Source: Hemibagrus wyckioides (taxonomy: Eukaryota; Chordata; Actinopteri; Siluriformes; Bagridae). From it: a DNA stretch of 64,000 bases. Of the stretch, positions 60,961-64,000 are shown piece after piece; the stretch's first letter is position 1; each line of letters starts with the position of its first letter. Location: the NCBI RefSeq assembly GCF_019097595.1, contig NC_080717.1, positions 4,211,501-4,275,500 of the forward strand, written 5' to 3'. The position numbers were made by a program, and so were the translations under genes. The notes under the pieces were generated by a model that was not told where the DNA came from, searched no databases, and saw only the letters and a program-made list of their open reading frames with translations.

Positions 60961-61900
60961 TTTAAATACTGTAGCAGCAAAATAAACCAAAGTAATGATG
61001 GAGAATAATGTAGCTGAGATCATCTACTAGGAATTTTTTTGTTAACAGTTTCTTACTTGTTGAAATCAATAACTCTAGAAGAAAGAAGTGTGTAAAAGTC
61101 AGCATTAGAGAATGGAGATGCTATGAATGTATTTTACAGTGGGTCAGAGCTGTTGCTGGGTGCCAGCTGTAGTCAGAATTTTCTGATGAACTATTGCTAT
61201 TGTTAGTCTTCCTGTATAAGCACAGCAAAGCTGCAACAGGTACTTGTGCAAAACACTGTAGCTGCAACAAACAGGATGTACTATTACTTTTAAATGATGT
61301 TTAAACATGAGGTGATGGTGCACTCTATCACTGTAATAATGTTTGAAATATGAGGTGATGGTACACTCCATCACAATTATCTTTACTGAAGTATTTTGAT
61401 TCTAAAACTTTATTGGATAATCTCAGTTGGAATCACATCATAATCAGATGGTCAAAAAAAAATTCCATTGCACTCAGTCATAGTTAGAAACCATTTAACA
61501 AAAGATAATAACTTTATTCAATAATCGAATAAAGGATATAAGTTGCATGCAGTGTGAATTTAGAAGCCAAACTGCACCATAAATGATTATGGTTCCATTT
61601 CTAGAAGAAATCAATTTTGCTGTTTGCTGCTTGTCTTTGATTAATGTAAAATGTGTTTTACTCGAAACTCAGTACCAGAGAATATTACTGCCAGGTTCAT
61701 GGCACTATAACTGGGAAAATGTAAATCTACAAAAACTATCAAAGATGGAAAAACAACAACAAAACATTCAGTTTCAACCTAATTTTTTCTACACCTACAT
61801 TTTACTAATAGAGTTTGATGAGTGAGAATTTACTGCCAGATGGTAATTATAGATGGTAATAGCGATGTTAATTTAAATCATAATTCATTCACACTATAAA
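60961..61900. repeat. Gene-less relic of a NITR unit
   Basis: 60965-61770 aligns with the 3' flank of U7 (gcagcaaaataaaccaaagt, attgctattgttagtcttcc, aatattactgccaggtt). 61775-61900 then aligns with the 5' flank (ctacacctacattttacta, gagaatttactgcc, tttaaatcataattcat). The whole gene that should lie between (about 2.8 kb in U7) is missing, and the DIRS insertion beyond the flank is also absent. Confidence 0.65.
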
Positions 61901-62435
61901 CAAAACCTCAGCATTTACAGTAACACTGAATTACAGCATTGAGTTTAAATGCTCGGCTTTATATTTCAATTATGACACAGTTTCATTTTACACAGAGTTC
62001 CTCATTCACTCTCCATACATTATGTAATTAATAGGAAAATATTAATAGGAAAATATTATAAATTGATAGTATTACAGGCTGCACAATTAAATGGCACTTT
62101 TGAGTAGCATTCTATTGTGTATTTTCATGTGATAGGATGTCTTCACTTGAGTTTCAATACCATGGACAGCAGCAAAATCCTGCCAGGTGCCAAAATAGAA
62201 GCATGTAGTCCTAAGGCTGTGTCCCATTCCTCATACCAAATAGTGTACCAGAATGTGGGTTTACTTTCTTAATTTTCTTCAGTCCGTCCTGGGTGAGTGT
62301 TGCCCTGGATTTGATGATATTCTAAGTATTGTAGGCAGTGGGTTGCTAGCCCAACATGCTAGCCCAATGTGCATCCCTCCTTCTTTCTCATCCTGGGCTT
62401 GGGACCAGGTAATTGGCAGAGTTAAGTTGTGTGTT
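61901..62435. other. Intergenic DNA outside the duplicated unit
   Basis: AT-rich sequence with no recognised gene, repeat or match to other parts of the window. It marks the right border of the cluster in this window. Confidence 0.4.
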
Positions 62436-62710
62436 ACTTAGTACTAAGAAGTTTGCCCTTTGTGGTAATAGGAGTCCGTCATTTTGACAGATTGCTTTTA
62501 GGTGCAGAAGATGTAGAACCACAGCCTGAGGTATTAGTGGATAAAGAAGGCTTTCCTCTTAGATCTCATAGTCTGTGGATGTTCCCTGAATCTCATACAG
62601 AGAGAATATACAACTATCAGCTTTCCAGTGCAGGAATGATCGTGGAGAACACATTCGGTATTCTCTCTGCAAAGTGGCACATGTATACAGTAGATGTGCC
62701 ATCAAGACAA
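62436..62710 (+). pseudogene. PIF/Harbinger transposase-derived fragment
   Basis: Within the frame 62429-62764 the stretch KEGFPLRSHSLWMFPES, ERIYNYQLSSAGMIVENTFG, ILSAKWHMY matches the C-terminal half of the Harbinger-type DDE nuclease, including the Glu of the VENxFGI motif. The N-terminal catalytic Asp region is not seen; 62253-62441 and the ATG at 62429 do not supply it. No inverted ends were found. It is a relic of a transposase or a decayed HARBI1-like gene. Confidence 0.7.
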
Positions 62711-63422
62711 ATTACATACTGTATATATATACCAATAAAAATTGTTCACTTTATAAATAATTAGTAACTAGTAACTTAACTAACTAGTATAGATAGTACA
62801 TAAAAATACAATAATCAATTCTTAATCCACATATAGTAATATCACTACTATCATCTTTCTATTATGTTAACTTTTTAAACATTTAGGTGAGGTCTCCTGA
62901 CAGAAAGAACAAATAAATGGCGTCCACCTTTACTGCTTTAGTCCATACATACAAGTTTATTGAACAAACTTTACAGCAGAAAATAAAATATTCTGAAACA
63001 TGATTATAGAAGCACACGTTTCTATTGTTGTAGTAAAGAGCTCAGCAGAAACGATTACATTAAAAGAAATAAAATAGATTAGGCCAATCAGCTGAGAAGG
63101 TGAATTTGGGTCCAAATCGCCAGTTCAGTGTATAATATATTATATAATATATATTATATTAGGATTTTCTCTCCGTTTATTTACAAAATACAATTAACAA
63201 TCATGTTCAACTGAAGACTGAGAGAAATTAGAAAGGATAAAACGGAGAGTTATAATAACACAATCTGGCAACCTCGCCCGGGCCGCTCGATGGCTAGTGC
63301 TTGTTGTTAAGACTGACGAGTTGATTATTAAACTCGTTCAATAAAAGAACTAACAAACTTTGAATTAGGTATCGACAGATACTCACTGATCCCAGGAGTC
63401 GTTACTATCTCCGCGGTGGACA
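62711..63422. other. Intergenic DNA upstream of tRNA-His
   Basis: AT-rich with a short TATAATATATT run (about 63130-63160); no gene recognised. No match to the NITR unit is seen. Confidence 0.4.
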
Positions 63423-63494
63423 GCCGTGATCGTATAGTGGTCAGTACTCTGCGTTGTGGCCGCAGCAACCCCGGTTCGAATCCGGGTCACGGCA
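63423..63494 (+). tRNA. tRNA-His (anticodon GTG)
   Basis: A complete 72-nt cloverleaf: acceptor stem GCCGTGA pairs with TCACGGC (63487-63493), discriminator A; anticodon stem CTGCG/CGCAG with loop TTGTGGC and anticodon GTG at 63456-63458; T arm CCCGG-TTCGAAT-CCGGG. The A box (TAGTGGTCAGTA) differs from the usual vertebrate tRNA-His by one base in the D loop. No intron and no encoded CCA, as expected for a nuclear gene. Confidence 0.97.
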
Positions 63495-63498
63495 GGAG

Positions 63499-63503
63499 TT
63501 TTT
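63499..63503 (+). terminator. RNA polymerase III terminator of tRNA-His
   Basis: A run of five T five bases after the tRNA end, the standard Pol III stop signal. Confidence 0.85.
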
Positions 63504-64000
63504 AAAAAAAATAATCAAGACATCGACAGCTCTAATCCAACAGCCTTCAGGAAGAACATTGAAACTAGTTTAATGAAAGAAGATAAGTTAAAATGTGCCT
63601 GAATTGAATGCCTCTGAACTACTTATTTATTTACTTTACTATAATATACAGATCTACTGCATGCACACTGCTCAGGGTGATTTTTTATGTTAAGTTTTTA
63701 TGTCTTGGGAATTTACAAAATGATAAATTTATGTCTGAATGGGGGAAAAAAGGGTTTTCAGTGATGTTCGCACCGCAAATATTTTAATTATCTGCAAGAT
63801 TTTTCATTTGCTTTTTATTCAAAGGAGGCTTTTCAACATCACACATATATAGACATAAATACATATAGGATTTATACCTGGAAATGACATCGGTTTGCAA
63901 TAACTATTTATATACAGCAGGTAAAATAAATATCCGTCACCGTTTTTCTCTGTAAATGTATTTTTAAAGGTGCTACTGACATGGCATTTTCACCAGATGT
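63504..64000. other. Intergenic DNA, nothing recognised
   Basis: AT-rich sequence without a convincing open frame, repeat or RNA gene. Confidence 0.4.

Overview
The window looks like teleost fish genomic DNA. It is AT-rich, its genes are split by introns with GT-AG splice sites, it holds a typical fish tRNA-derived SINE, and it is packed with teleost-type transposons (DIRS, Ty3/Gypsy, Tc1, hAT, RTE and other LINEs). The species cannot be fixed from the sequence. The core of the window is a tandem cluster of novel immune-type receptor (NITR)-like genes, all on the minus strand. Six copies look intact: U1 492-2265, U2 7930-9635, U3 14686-16282, U5 28461-30050, U6 35264-36715 and U7 44431-45921. 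U8 (53245-54476) is rearranged, psi4 (18146-18587) is a truncated relic, and at 60961-61900 a whole gene has been lost between two surviving flanks.

The intact genes share one six-exon plan with conserved phases: a leader (43 nt), one V exon that already carries a J-like FGDGTYLKIKG strand (375-381 nt), a stalk (93-117 nt), a transmembrane exon (111-123 nt), a short cytoplasmic exon (38 or 44 nt), and a last exon with the ITIM LNYAAL and a second tyrosine motif CVYSDV. The inferred proteins of 272-280 residues would be inhibitory type I surface receptors. Each gene has a conserved block about 80-140 bp upstream with a TATA-like box and an inverted CCAAT box.

The repeat unit is larger than the gene. 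In units from U3 onward a DIRS-like retrotransposon end sits at the same point of the 5' flank, so it was duplicated with the genes. The copies have since been interrupted by a Tc1 element with perfect inverted repeats, Gypsy fragments, LINEs and other insertions. Several insertions can be dated relative to the duplications because a paralogous flank keeps the empty site.

The main observations are: (1) V exons much more diverged than adjoining noncoding DNA between sister units, with ~500-bp near-identical tracts that look like gene conversion; (2) repeated turnover of splice sites between units; (3) U8, where a deletion fuses two cytoplasmic exons in frame, removes the ITIM and leaves the transmembrane exon without an in-frame acceptor, so that skipping it would give a soluble receptor; (4) an AAT/ATT microsatellite beside the acceptor of the ITIM exon in four genes. 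The right end of the window leaves the cluster and holds a Harbinger transposase fragment and a tRNA-His gene.
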